Positions 24,329-32,970 of a stretch of DNA of 64,000 nucleotides are shown here, one piece after another. The DNA lies in the NCBI GenBank assembly GCA_035534235.1, contig DATLSH010000014.1, positions 1 through 64,000 on the forward strand, read 5' to 3'. Positions within the stretch are counted from its first letter, which is position 1. Each line of letters opens with the position of its first letter. A program made the translations under genes and the position numbers. This stretch comes from Bog-473 sp035534235 (GTDB taxonomy: Bacteria; Actinomycetota; Acidimicrobiia; Acidimicrobiales; RAAP-2). The notes under the pieces were generated by a model. That model made no database searches, was not told where the DNA came from, and saw only the letters and a list, made by a program, of their open reading frames with translations.

Positions 24329-25868
24329 TGGCCTTCTCACGCCCGGCCCAGTAGGGCTGGCGCAACTTGTATTTCTGCAATTTCCCGGTGGCGGTGCGGT
24401 CGAGCCCGTCGCGTAGCTCCACCGTGGTCGGAGCCTTGAAATGGGCCAGACGGGCCCGGCAGTGGGCGATCAGTTCAGCCTCGGTGGCGGTCGCATCCCC
24501 GCGCAGCACCACCAGTGCCTTGATCGTCTCTCCCCACTTCTCATCGGGCACGCCGATCACGGCCACCTCGGCCACCTCGGGATGCTGGTACAGGCAGTCC
24601 TCCACCTCAATGGAAGAGACGTTCTCGCCGCCGGTGATGATCACGTCCTTCTTGCGGTCGGCGATGACGAGGTGGGCGCCGTCGAGGTAGCCGCCATCGC
24701 CGGTGTGGAACCAGCCCCCGGTCAGGGCAGCCCCTGTCTCCGCTGGTTGATCCCAGTAGCCGGCAAAGACGTGGTTGGAGCGAGCCAGGACCTCGCCCTC
24801 GTCGTCGATGGCGATCTCCACGCCGATAGCCGGTACGCCCGCCCGGCTCAGGCGCAGCGACCTGTCGCCGGCGCCGTCACCGTCCCACTCGGGGATCGAG
24901 CGGTTGATGGTGAGCAGGGGCGCCGTCTCGGTGAGCCCATAGATCTGAATGAACTCCCACCCCAGCTCGGTCTCCACCCGCTCAATGGTCTTCGACGGCG
25001 GCGGTGCACCGGCCACGACCATGCGCACGGTGCCGCGGCCGGGGACGTCTTGACCCCGGGCCCGGCGGGTCGCCGCCGCATCGAGGATGGCGGTGACCAC
25101 GGCGGGGGCGCCGCAGAGCAGGGTCACCCCGTGGCGTGCCACCCGGGAGAGTATCTCCTCACCGTCGACCTTGCGCAGGACGATGTGCTTCCCCGCCATG
25201 CCGGTGACGGCGTAGGGCATGCCCCACCCGTTGCAGTGGAACATGGGCAGCGTGTGCAGCAGCACGTCGCGATCGCTGACCCCGGTGTGCCAGCCGAATA
25301 TGGCGGCGTTGATCCAGCAGTTGCGATGGGTCAGCTGCACGCCCTTGGGACGGGCGGTGGTGCCCGAGGTGTAGTTGATCGAGCAGGTGGCGTCCTCATC
25401 CACCGGCCAGGGGCGCGGCTGCGCACCCTCGGGAGCCGGCGCGAACAGGGGGGCGTCATCGGTTCCGTCCAGGGCGAACCGGTGTGCCACTCCTATGGCG
25501 GCCACCTCGTCGGTGAGATCCGGGTCGTACAAGAGGACGGACGCACCCGAGTGCCCGACCACGTAGCTGATCTCCTCGGCAGTGAGCCGAAAATTGATGG
25601 GTACCAGGACGCGGCCAAAGGCGCTGACCCCGAAGTAGGAGACCAGGAAGCGGCCCGAGTTCGGGCTGACGATGGCCACCCGCTCACCGTGGCCGACACC
25701 CAGGTCGTCGAGTGCCCGGGCCATCCCCCGGGCCCGGGCCTCCAGGCCGGCGTAGGTCAGGTCACCGAAGGATCCGGGCACGCCCGGCTCGTCGACCACC
25801 GCCGTCCGCTCACCGTGGACGAGCGCGGCCCGACGCAGGAAGTCCGCCACCGTCAGCTCGACCCGCAT
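24321..25868 (-). CDS. Acyl-CoA synthetase (AMP-forming)
   Basis: A 515-residue ANL-superfamily enzyme of standard length. The AMP-binding motif is NYTSGTTARPKGVQLTHRN, with GLTETAPL and the hinge region GWFHTGDGGYLDG, DRKKDVIITGGENVSS, and the C-terminal lysine in TATGKLQKYKLR. It activates a carboxylic acid to an acyl-CoA through an acyl-adenylate. The resemblance is to medium-chain or uncharacterised actinobacterial FadD-like proteins; the substrate is not readable. It faces RNase D. Confidence 0.93.
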   Translation of the reverse strand: MRVELTVADFLRRAALVHGERTAVVDEPGVPGSFGDLTYAGLEARARGMARALDDLGVGHGERVAIVSPNSGRFLVSYFGVSAFGRVLVPINFRLTAEEISYVVGHSGASVLLYDPDLTDEVAAIGVAHRFALDGTDDAPLFAPAPEGAQPRPWPVDEDATCSINYTSGTTARPKGVQLTHRNCWINAAIFGWHTGVSDRDVLLHTLPMFHCNGWGMPYAVTGMAGKHIVLRKVDGEEILSRVARHGVTLLCGAPAVVTAILDAAATRRARGQDVPGRGTVRMVVAGAPPPSKTIERVETELGWEFIQIYGLTETAPLLTINRSIPEWDGDGAGDRSLRLSRAGVPAIGVEIAIDDEGEVLARSNHVFAGYWDQPAETGAALTGGWFHTGDGGYLDGAHLVIADRKKDVIITGGENVSSIEVEDCLYQHPEVAEVAVIGVPDEKWGETIKALVVLRGDATATEAELIAHCRARLAHFKAPTTVELRDGLDRTATGKLQKYKLRQPYWAGREKAIN

Positions 25869-25939
25869 GAGACCCCCATGTAGTTGGTGAACGATGATGT
25901 CCCTGGTCGCCGACCCTAGCGGGCCCCCGGCCGCCTCCC

Positions 25940-26920
25940 CTAAAAGTGGCCGAGAACCGGGTGCGCCACGTAGGGCTTCTCAAGGTGCGCCACCTCGTCG
26001 TCGGTGAGGGAGAGCGCCTCGGCGGCCAGGGCGTCGGTGAGATGCGCCAACTTGGTCGAACCGACGATCGGCGCCGCCACCCCCTTCTTGGACAGAAGCC
26101 AGGCCAAGGCCACCTGAGCCATGGGGACGCCGCGCCCGCCGGCCACTTCCTGAACGGCCTCCACGACATCGAAGTCGGTGGGCTGCTCGTACAGGTAGTC
26201 GGTGAAGGGGTCCGTGGTCGAGCGCGTGGTGTGCCGACCCCCGTCCCGGGTGCGGGTGCCGGCCAGGACTCCCCGGGCCAGCGGGCTCCAGGGGATGCAG
26301 CCGACACCCTGGTCGAGGCAGAGCGGGATCATCTCGCGCTCCTCCTCCCGGTAGATCAGGTTGTAGTGGTTCTGCATGGAGACGAACCTGGTCCAGCCGT
26401 TCCGCTCCGCCGTGTACTGCGCCTTGGCGAACTGCCAGGAGAACATGCTGCTGGCACCGATGTAGCGGGCCTTGCCGGCCCGGACCACGTCGTGCAGTGC
26501 ACCCATCGTCTCCTCAATCGGCGTGCGGGGATCCCAACGGTGGATCTGGTAGAGGTCGACGTAGTCCATTCCGAGCCGGGTCAGCGAGGCGTCGATGCCC
26601 GAGAGGATGTGCTTGCGCGACAGGCCGCCGCCGTTCTCTCCCGGGGTCATGGGCATGAATACCTTGGTGGCGATCACCGCCTCGTCGCGGGTCAGGTACT
26701 TGGAGACCAGCCTCCCGGTCGCCTTCTCGCTGGCCCCGCCCGAATAGGTGTCCGCGGTGTCGAAGAAGGTGACGCCACCCTCCACGGCCGCCCTGACGAT
26801 CGGCTCGGCTGCCTCCTCATCGATCACCCACGGTCGCTCGCTGCCGTTCCCGAAGCCCATCATGCCCAGGCAGACTCTCGACACCCGCAGCCCGGACTCT
26901 CCCAGATTCTCGTAGTGCAT
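25940..26920 (-). CDS. Aldo/keto reductase family protein
   Basis: A 326-residue aldo/keto reductase. Catalytic residues are in FFDTADTY (Asp, Tyr), VIATKVF (Lys), and YQIHRWDP (His); the C-terminal APIVGSTKLAHL is the cofactor-binding element. It resembles the YajO/YghZ group (AKR11/12 types) more than the first aldo/keto reductase at the left of the window, so the two are not recent duplicates. Its neighbours give no further hint of the substrate. Confidence 0.92.
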   Translation of the reverse strand: MHYENLGESGLRVSRVCLGMMGFGNGSERPWVIDEEAAEPIVRAAVEGGVTFFDTADTYSGGASEKATGRLVSKYLTRDEAVIATKVFMPMTPGENGGGLSRKHILSGIDASLTRLGMDYVDLYQIHRWDPRTPIEETMGALHDVVRAGKARYIGASSMFSWQFAKAQYTAERNGWTRFVSMQNHYNLIYREEEREMIPLCLDQGVGCIPWSPLARGVLAGTRTRDGGRHTTRSTTDPFTDYLYEQPTDFDVVEAVQEVAGGRGVPMAQVALAWLLSKKGVAAPIVGSTKLAHLTDALAAEALSLTDDEVAHLEKPYVAHPVLGHF

Positions 26921-27023
26921 GCCTGACCTCGCTCGTGCCCGCTCCCGACGGGGTGGAACTCCCAGGCTTACCAGACGCGGGGCGGCGTGGCCGCGGGCCC
27001 AGCGCTCGCGATCGGCTCACCTT

Positions 27024-27695
27024 TCAGGCCACGCGCCCCAGCAGCGTGGTGAGCGGTGCCACCGGGGGCAGCTTCTTGCCGACGGAGGCGACCGTTTGCT
27101 TCAGGAGGGCATCTAACGGAGTGGCCGTACCTCCGCCGCCCGATGGCGCCGTGGGCTGGGCCGGAGCTGTCGCATCCGCCGCGGGGCTCCCCGGTCCCGC
27201 AGCAACGACGGGATTGCCGGTGCCGGCAGTACCGGTTGTGCTGACCAAGGTCGCGGTCGTGGCCCCTCCGACGAGGGCGAGTGTGCTCCCGGAGGCGGTC
27301 CGGGAGAACCGGATCGCCGTCGCGCTGCCGGTGCGGCTCCCGTTGCCGGCCGCGGCTCCTACCGGGCTCGTCGCAGCGGCACCGCTCGCCTTCGCGGTCG
27401 CCCCCGTCACCGGCGGTTGCGCCGAGATGAAACCGGGTGGCTTCGGCTGTCCCTGGTTACCCACCAGACCCAGGGCGACGACGAGCAGGGCTGCCAGGCC
27501 GCTCGCCGCTCCCGCGGCCCGGTTGCGCCGCACCTGAGAAGGCGTGAGGGGCGCCGCCGGCGCACCGCCGTCGTCAAGGTCCGCGGACCCATCGGTTGAC
27601 GGTGCCTGGCCGAACTCATGGGCGAGGAAGACCTCCTCAAGGCTCTTGGATTCTTCGCTTTCCGGCTGCCCAATCACGGGTCCCCCACTCTCCAT
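27024..27695 (-). CDS. Membrane-anchored protein with a low-complexity exterior
   Basis: A 223-residue protein with an acidic cytoplasmic N-terminus (EESKSLEEVFLAHEFGQAP), a basic pre-membrane stretch (SQVRRNRAAG), one membrane helix at about residues 80-98 (ASGLAALLVVALGLVG) and a long exterior tail rich in Ala, Gly, Ser and Thr. No known domain is seen. The ATG at 27695 has GGAAGGG ahead and is preferred to the start at 27737. The layout is like that of anti-sigma factors or signalling anchors, but no sigma-factor gene is adjacent. Function unknown. Confidence 0.65.
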   Translation of the reverse strand: MESGGPVIGQPESEESKSLEEVFLAHEFGQAPSTDGSADLDDGGAPAAPLTPSQVRRNRAAGAASGLAALLVVALGLVGNQGQPKPPGFISAQPPVTGATAKASGAAATSPVGAAAGNGSRTGSATAIRFSRTASGSTLALVGGATTATLVSTTGTAGTGNPVVAAGPGSPAADATAPAQPTAPSGGGGTATPLDALLKQTVASVGKKLPPVAPLTTLLGRVA

Positions 27696-27737
27696 CGCAC
27701 CCACCCTTCCGCCGGTACCTCGGGCCTCTCCTCCCAC

Positions 27738-27865
27738 CTCCCGGTGGATGGGGACATGCCCTGGTCACATCGGGGGTGGCGCCCCTCTGTGAAGGAAACG
27801 GGGGGGTACCTCGGCGAACTACGGAACAAGACGTGAATTGCGCCAGCCGCAACCGCTTTGCAACT
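27738..27865. other. Intergenic region upstream of the anchored protein
   Basis: No gene is supported. A GGGG-TGGCG-CCCC inverted repeat lies near 27773-27785. The GTTGCAAAGCGGTTGCGG-like run on the minus strand is mildly reminiscent of riboswitch sequence but lacks the other conserved blocks. Confidence 0.4.
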
Positions 27866-29029
27866 TTAGCCCGCACCACCCGCGGAGGGCCGCTCCTGAG
27901 CTCGCCGAAAATACCTGCTCAGCGTCTCTTCCTGCTGTTGATAGGAAGAGCCCATGTCCGAGCCGTAAAGCGTCATCGGCTCTTCGAGCATGCGCTCGAA
28001 GGTCAATTTGCACACGGCCTGCCCGTTCTCGACCATGAACGGCACGTCGTGGGCCCTGACCTCCAGCGCGGCCCGGGAACCGCGGAACCTGCGACCGGCA
28101 TCAAATCCGAAACCGGGGTCGAAGAACCCCGCGTAGTGGGTACGCAGCTCCCCGCTGGTGGGGTCGTAGGCCTTCATTTCGGCGGCCAGGTAGGGCGGGA
28201 TGCTCACCGCCTCATGCGAAATGAGGAGGTAGAAGCGCTTGGGGGAGAGGACCAGGCGGTCACCCTCCTCGCGGATCACGGGATCCCAGAACGGCGCCGG
28301 GTCGACCTCGCCCCCGGCCGTGAGGTCGAGGAGGGGTGCGCTGTCCCGGGTGCTGTGGCCGACCCGGCCCAATTCGTCGCCGTGGAGATCGAGGCCGAGG
28401 AAGAGCCCGTCGGAGAGCACGAGCCCTTCTTCGGGGACCGCCTCACCCTCCCGGAAGAGGATGGGCTCCCGGGCATGGGCCTGGCGCACCTCGTCGTCGC
28501 TCAGGTTGGGTCGCCCTATGGTGAGGCGGAGCTGGTTCAACGTCAGGTCTTCCTTGACCCGGATGGCGAACGACAAGGGCACGACCTCTAGGTAGAGGGG
28601 GCCCTGATAGCCGGCGGCCACCTCGTCGAACCGGTCACTGTGATCGGTGATGACGCGGGTGAAGACGTCTATGCGGCCAGTCGAGCTCTTCGGATTGGCC
28701 TTGCCATGCAACCCGGCCGGGAGGTCGAGCCGCTCCTTGAGCTCAATGAGGTAGGGGCAGCGGGCTTCGAGCATCGCACCGTCGCCCCGCAGGTCGATCT
28801 CGTCGAGGACGTAGTCCTTCAGCTTGCGCTCCACCGTGTCGGCACCGGGCAGGAAGCTGCACCGGATGCGGAGTGCCCGCTCACCCAGGCGCAGATCGAG
28901 GCTGGCCGGCTGCACATTGGCCTCGGGGATGTTGAACCGCCCGGCATCCACATAGCCGGCTCTGATGGCTCGTTCCAGGAGATGACCGGGCAGTACGCCT
29001 TCGGCGTTGGGATGGAGGCTCAGCACCAT
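27866..29029 (-). CDS. Two-domain dCTP deaminase-like protein
   Basis: A 387-residue protein beginning MVLSLHPNAEGVLPGHLLERA, with the dUTPase/dCTP-deaminase fold repeated. First half: NVQPASLDLRLGERALRI, then KANPKSSTGRIDVFTRVITDH, the deaminase active-site region with its Arg/Ser/Glu-type core. Second half: DPTSGELRTHYAGFFDPGFGF. The double-domain deaminases of about 370 residues are known in several bacteria and make dUMP or dUTP from dCTP. The frame is open much further upstream but the start at 29029 fits the family; the upstream part is low-complexity. Confidence 0.88.
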   Translation of the reverse strand: MVLSLHPNAEGVLPGHLLERAIRAGYVDAGRFNIPEANVQPASLDLRLGERALRIRCSFLPGADTVERKLKDYVLDEIDLRGDGAMLEARCPYLIELKERLDLPAGLHGKANPKSSTGRIDVFTRVITDHSDRFDEVAAGYQGPLYLEVVPLSFAIRVKEDLTLNQLRLTIGRPNLSDDEVRQAHAREPILFREGEAVPEEGLVLSDGLFLGLDLHGDELGRVGHSTRDSAPLLDLTAGGEVDPAPFWDPVIREEGDRLVLSPKRFYLLISHEAVSIPPYLAAEMKAYDPTSGELRTHYAGFFDPGFGFDAGRRFRGSRAALEVRAHDVPFMVENGQAVCKLTFERMLEEPMTLYGSDMGSSYQQQEETLSRYFRRAQERPSAGGAG

Positions 29030-29423
29030 GGACGGCGGTCCTGGGGCCGGACGGTGGACGGGCGCACCCTCAGAGCAAAGCACGTACCGTGACCCCCCGA
29101 AAACCCGTTCCGGGCGGGACCGGGACTCCTGCCTGTGGATGACTTGGGGACGGAAAAGGGAGACACACGGGTTTCCCAGGCACGCAGGGGTTGTCCACAG
29201 GCAACTTGAGTGCGCCGTCGCCCTCGGACCGGCTCGCCACGGCGCCGGGTCACGGGCCCTGGTCGATGGGGCGCCCCGGCATGAATGCGGCGCGGGCGCG
29301 GGGACCTGAGCGCGGTGGCGCGCTGACGTGCACCGACCCGGGAGCGGTGTCGGTTCGACGTTAAGCTGACGGGCCGTCAGTTTTTCCGTACGCCCCCCCC
29401 CGAACCCACCATCCGGAGGATTC
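29030..29423. other. 394-base intergenic region with an inverted DnaA-box pair
   Basis: No gene is supported. GCCTGTGGA (29131-29139) and TCCACAGGC (29194-29202) form a perfect 9-base inverted repeat around about 55 bases. The right arm is part of TTGTCCACA, the actinobacterial DnaA box; the left arm on the other strand reads TCATCCACA. Possible DnaA-binding site regulating dcd, or an origin-associated element. The last 40 bases contain the ribosome site of the D-aminoacylase gene. Confidence 0.55.
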
Positions 29424-31151
29424 ATGCTCGACTACGTCATCCGATCCGGCACGGTCATCGACGGCACCGGTGAACCGGGTCGGAAGGCCGACGTCGGCAT
29501 CCGCCAGGGCCGTATCGCCACGGTGGGGATGGTGGAGGAAGCGGGGGGGAGAGAACTCGACGCCAGCGGGCTCATGGTGGCTCCCGGGGTGATTGACCCC
29601 CATACCCACTACGACGCCCAACTCTTCTGGGACCCTTCGGCCTCCCCCTCCAACCTGCACGGAGTGACTTCGGTCATCGGTGGGAACTGTGGCTTCACGC
29701 TGGCCCCGATAAATGCCGAGGATGCCGACTACATCCGGCAGATGATGGCGAAGGTCGAAGGTATGCCGCTTGCCGCACTGGAGAAGGGTGTGCCCTGGAC
29801 CTGGTCGACCTTCGCCGAGTACCTCGACGCGCTCGAGGGGAATCTGGGCGTGAACGCCGGATTCCTCGTCGGCCACTGTGCCCTGCGGCGCAAGGTCATG
29901 GGGTCGGCCCGTGCCGAAGAGGTGGCGACCGACCAGGAGATCGCTGCCATGCGCGCCCTGCTCGGGCAGTCACTGAGCGCCGGCGGGCTGGGCTTCTCGT
30001 CATCGCAGTCACGGACCCATTCCGACGGCGATGGGAGGCCGATCACCTCGCGCCACGCCGACCGCCGCGAGATGTTGGCCTTCTGCGAGGAGGTCGAGAC
30101 CCACGAGGGGACGACCCTCGAGTACATCACCAACGGTTGCCTTGACTCCTTCAGCCCCGAAGAGGTGGACCTCATGACCGCCATGAGCGTGACCGCACGA
30201 CGCCCCCTCAACTGGAACGTGCTCACGGTCGATGCCCGATCGGCCGATCGCATAGAGCACCAATTGTCCGCATCGTCGACCGCGGCGGCGGCCGGCGGGC
30301 AGATCGTCGCCCTGACCATGCCCACCCTGGTGCCCATGAACATGAGCTTCCGCACCCATTGCGCGCTCTTCCTCATCCCCGGGTGGGGCGACATCATGGG
30401 CCTGCCGCCGGCCGAGCGGATGGCCAAGCTGGCCGACCCGGCGGTCCGCACCCTGCTGGACGAGCGTGCCCGCAGCAAGGAGGCGGGTGTGTTCCGGGGA
30501 TTGGCCCGCTGGGGCACCTACGTCATCGGCGATACGTACACGGCGGCCAACGAAGGTTGCGCGTTCCGGACCGTGGCCGACATTGCAGCCGAGCGCGGCA
30601 CCGCACCCTTTGACACGCTGCTCGACATCGTGCTGGCTGATGACCTGCGGACTGTCTTGTGGCCCAACACCGATGACGGCGACGAGTCGACCTGGGCCAT
30701 GCGGGCGGAGATCTGGAGTGACCCGCGGGCCATGGTCGGAGGATCCGATGCCGGCGCCCACCTCGACCGCATGTGCGGAAGCAACTACCCGACGGCGTTC
30801 CTCGATGACTGCCTGCACGGGAGGAAGCTGGTGCCGGTGGAGAAGGCGGTTCACATGATGACCGGGCAGCCGGCACAGCTCTTCGGCTTGCGTGAGCGCG
30901 GCCTGGTCTCCGAGGGCTTCGCCGCCGATCTCTTCGTTTTCGACCCCACCACCGTCGGCTCCGAGCCGGCCCGCCTGGTCTACGACCTCCCCGGAGACAC
31001 GCCCCGGCTCTTCGCCGGCTCGCGCGGAGTGGTCCGGGTCCTGGTCAATGGTGTGGAGACCGTGCGCGACGGCGTGGCCACCGGGGCGGTGCCGGGTCGC
31101 CTTCTGCGATCAGGGCAAGACACGGCAACTGTGGCCCCAGCCGCCGTCTAG
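29424..31151 (+). CDS. N-acyl-D-amino-acid deacylase (D-aminoacylase)
   Basis: A 575-residue amidohydrolase. The metal-binding motif PGVIDPHTHYDAQLFWDP is near residue 55, then GNCGFTLAP, GGLGFSSSQSRTH, and the C-terminal metal Asp in VGGSDAGAHLDRMCG; the end region NGVETVRDG belongs to the non-catalytic beta-sandwich. Family members remove acyl groups from N-acyl-D-amino acids. ATG 29424 has CCGGAGGA ahead. Twelve bases separate it from one possible start of signal peptidase I, so read-through is likely. Confidence 0.92.
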   Translation: MLDYVIRSGTVIDGTGEPGRKADVGIRQGRIATVGMVEEAGGRELDASGLMVAPGVIDPHTHYDAQLFWDPSASPSNLHGVTSVIGGNCGFTLAPINAEDADYIRQMMAKVEGMPLAALEKGVPWTWSTFAEYLDALEGNLGVNAGFLVGHCALRRKVMGSARAEEVATDQEIAAMRALLGQSLSAGGLGFSSSQSRTHSDGDGRPITSRHADRREMLAFCEEVETHEGTTLEYITNGCLDSFSPEEVDLMTAMSVTARRPLNWNVLTVDARSADRIEHQLSASSTAAAAGGQIVALTMPTLVPMNMSFRTHCALFLIPGWGDIMGLPPAERMAKLADPAVRTLLDERARSKEAGVFRGLARWGTYVIGDTYTAANEGCAFRTVADIAAERGTAPFDTLLDIVLADDLRTVLWPNTDDGDESTWAMRAEIWSDPRAMVGGSDAGAHLDRMCGSNYPTAFLDDCLHGRKLVPVEKAVHMMTGQPAQLFGLRERGLVSEGFAADLFVFDPTTVGSEPARLVYDLPGDTPRLFAGSRGVVRVLVNGVETVRDGVATGAVPGRLLRSGQDTATVAPAAV

Positions 31152-31188
31152 CCTGCCAGCGGTGCCTCCCACTCCCCCCGAGCCGACG

Positions 31189-31836
31189 ATGGTCGCGGAC
31201 AATGCCGCCCCCCGGACCACCCCGGGAAGAGGCGGCACAGGTCAACCCGGCGCCACCCTTCCGGCAGCGGGCGGCCGGCGCTCCCACTGGCTGCGCGAGG
31301 GCGTCGTAGTCGTGGTGGTGGCTCTGGCGGTGGCCCTGCTGCTGCGCACCTTCGTGGTCCAGACCTTCTTCATTCCTTCGGGATCGATGGAACCCACCCT
31401 CCAGATCGGCGACCGGATCCTGGTGGACAAGCTGAGCTACCACCTCCACGGCGTCCACCGCGGTGACATCGTCGTCTTCGCACGCCCACCCTTCGAGAAC
31501 TGCGGCGGGCCTCCGGTCGATGACCTGGTCAAACGGGTGATCGGGCTCCCCGGAGACACCCTGTGGCTGTTCGGAGGCAATGTCTACATAGACGGCAAGC
31601 GGCTGGACGAGACCTGGCTTCCGGCCTCCGAGAAGGGGCTCACCTCGCAGGGGCCCGCGGGGTCCGCCACGAACCTGGCCCGCCCGTACCACGTACCGCC
31701 CGACCGGTACTTCGTCATGGGCGACAACCGCCAGGACTCCTGCGACAGCCGGTACTGGGGTCCCATTCCCCGCTCCCTCATTGTGGGCAAGGTCGAGCTA
31801 CGCGTGTGGCCCCTCAGCGCCCTGCACCTCTTCTGA
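31189..31836 (+). CDS. lepB: Signal peptidase I
   Basis: A 215-residue type I signal peptidase. One membrane helix (VVVVVVALAVALLLRTFVVQ) precedes the catalytic Ser in PSGSMEPTL; the catalytic Lys is in LVKRVIGLPGDTL; the C-terminal box GDNRQDSCDSRYWGPI is typical. It cleaves signal peptides on the outer face of the membrane. The start at ATG 31189 was chosen; a GTG at 31162 is in frame. A short disordered N-terminus before the helix is usual in actinobacteria. Confidence 0.93.
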   Translation: MVADNAAPRTTPGRGGTGQPGATLPAAGGRRSHWLREGVVVVVVALAVALLLRTFVVQTFFIPSGSMEPTLQIGDRILVDKLSYHLHGVHRGDIVVFARPPFENCGGPPVDDLVKRVIGLPGDTLWLFGGNVYIDGKRLDETWLPASEKGLTSQGPAGSATNLARPYHVPPDRYFVMGDNRQDSCDSRYWGPIPRSLIVGKVELRVWPLSALHLF

Positions 31837-31912
31837 TCCGGGGACCGCGCTCCGGCGATCTCTGACCCACCGGGTACGATCTTGTGGTCTGTACGCAGAC
31901 GGAAGGGTGTGC

Positions 31913-32950
31913 ATGGTACTGCATCGCGACAGCCGGCCCTCGCCACGGGACATGAAAGTGGCGTCAGCTTCGCTGCCCGACATCGGTCGGTCACTTCGCC
32001 TTGCCCGCCAGCAGGCCGAATTCTCCGTGGAAGAGGCTGCTTCCTTGGCCGCACTGACCAGCGGTGAGGTGGAGGACCTGGAAAGCGGCGCGGTCTCCCG
32101 GATGCGCGACCGGGTCGAGACCTTGCGGTCGCTCCGGAGGTACGCCGATGCGCTCGGACTCCCCGGCCACGACTTCCTGTTGGCCGTGGTGGAGCTGTGG
32201 CCGCCACCCGAGCGGGTACCGAGCCGTCCGGGCGACTCGGGCCAGGTGCCCACCGTCTCGGTATCCGCGGCGCCCGAAGGCGGGCACTCCCCTGCCGGTG
32301 ACGGCCGGACCGGGGTGACCGACTTCTCCATCTCCGGAGTCGTCTCCCCCCTCGCCCCCTCGCCCATTCACGACACCGGTCAGATCCCCATCGTCGACAC
32401 GGGCGAGATCCCCGCCGTGCGGCAGTCACCGCCCACCTGGCTCAAGGGCCTCGTCGTGGCGGCCGGGATTCTCGTCGTCCTGGGCATCTTCGCCCTCACC
32501 GAGCACAGCCACTTCTCGGCCTGGACCCGCATGACGAGCCGGGACCCCGGCCACTGGATCCACGATGCCGAGGTGGCCGCAGGACTGACCTCCAACCCGG
32601 CCGGGCATTCCCCGGCGCGGGCCAACCGGGGCCTGCCCAGCGTCGTCATGGTCCAGAATCCCGCGGCCAACCTGGTGACGGTGAACGTCCATGCCTCGCA
32701 CTTCACCGTCAAGATCGCAGCGGTCAAGTACCCGAGCTGGGTTCAGGTCACCGACACCAATCAACAGGCGCCGATCTTCGAGCAGGTACTCGCCGGAGGC
32801 GCCGACTACTCCTTCAGCGTTCAGGGGACCATGACCGTCGAGACAGGGAGCGGGTCGGCCCGGGCCTATCTCTACGAGGACGGCAAGTTCATCGGTTTCT
32901 TCTTCCCCACCAAGGCGCCGTACACGCTGACCTTCCACACGGTGAGCTGA
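31913..32950 (+). CDS. RodZ-like helix-turn-helix membrane protein
   Basis: A 345-residue protein. Residues 20-90 form a HipB/RodZ-like helix-turn-helix (GRSLRLARQQAEFSVEEAASLAALTSGEVEDLE), then a linker, one membrane helix near 178-197 (LKGLVVAAGILVVLGIFAL) and a C-terminal exterior domain (VTVNVHASHFTVKIAAVKYPSWVQVTD) that resembles the DUF4115 domain of RodZ-type proteins. RodZ helps place the elongation machinery; here no mreB is nearby. ATG 31913 has GGAAGGG ahead. It lies 76 bases after lepB on the same strand and converges on gyrA. Confidence 0.8.
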   Translation: MVLHRDSRPSPRDMKVASASLPDIGRSLRLARQQAEFSVEEAASLAALTSGEVEDLESGAVSRMRDRVETLRSLRRYADALGLPGHDFLLAVVELWPPPERVPSRPGDSGQVPTVSVSAAPEGGHSPAGDGRTGVTDFSISGVVSPLAPSPIHDTGQIPIVDTGEIPAVRQSPPTWLKGLVVAAGILVVLGIFALTEHSHFSAWTRMTSRDPGHWIHDAEVAAGLTSNPAGHSPARANRGLPSVVMVQNPAANLVTVNVHASHFTVKIAAVKYPSWVQVTDTNQQAPIFEQVLAGGADYSFSVQGTMTVETGSGSARAYLYEDGKFIGFFFPTKAPYTLTFHTVS

Positions 32951-32970
32951 ACCGCACCACCCCGGAGCCG

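Noticed and set aside
24441..25883. 480-codon plus-strand open frame opposite the acyl-CoA synthetase
   Set aside because: Shadow; the minus strand carries all ANL motifs.
27840..27880. Possible second c-di-GMP or other riboswitch upstream of the anchored protein (minus strand CAAAGCGGTTGCGG)
   Set aside because: Only a short similarity; the GGCAAACC and GGGACGCAAAGC blocks and paired arms are absent.
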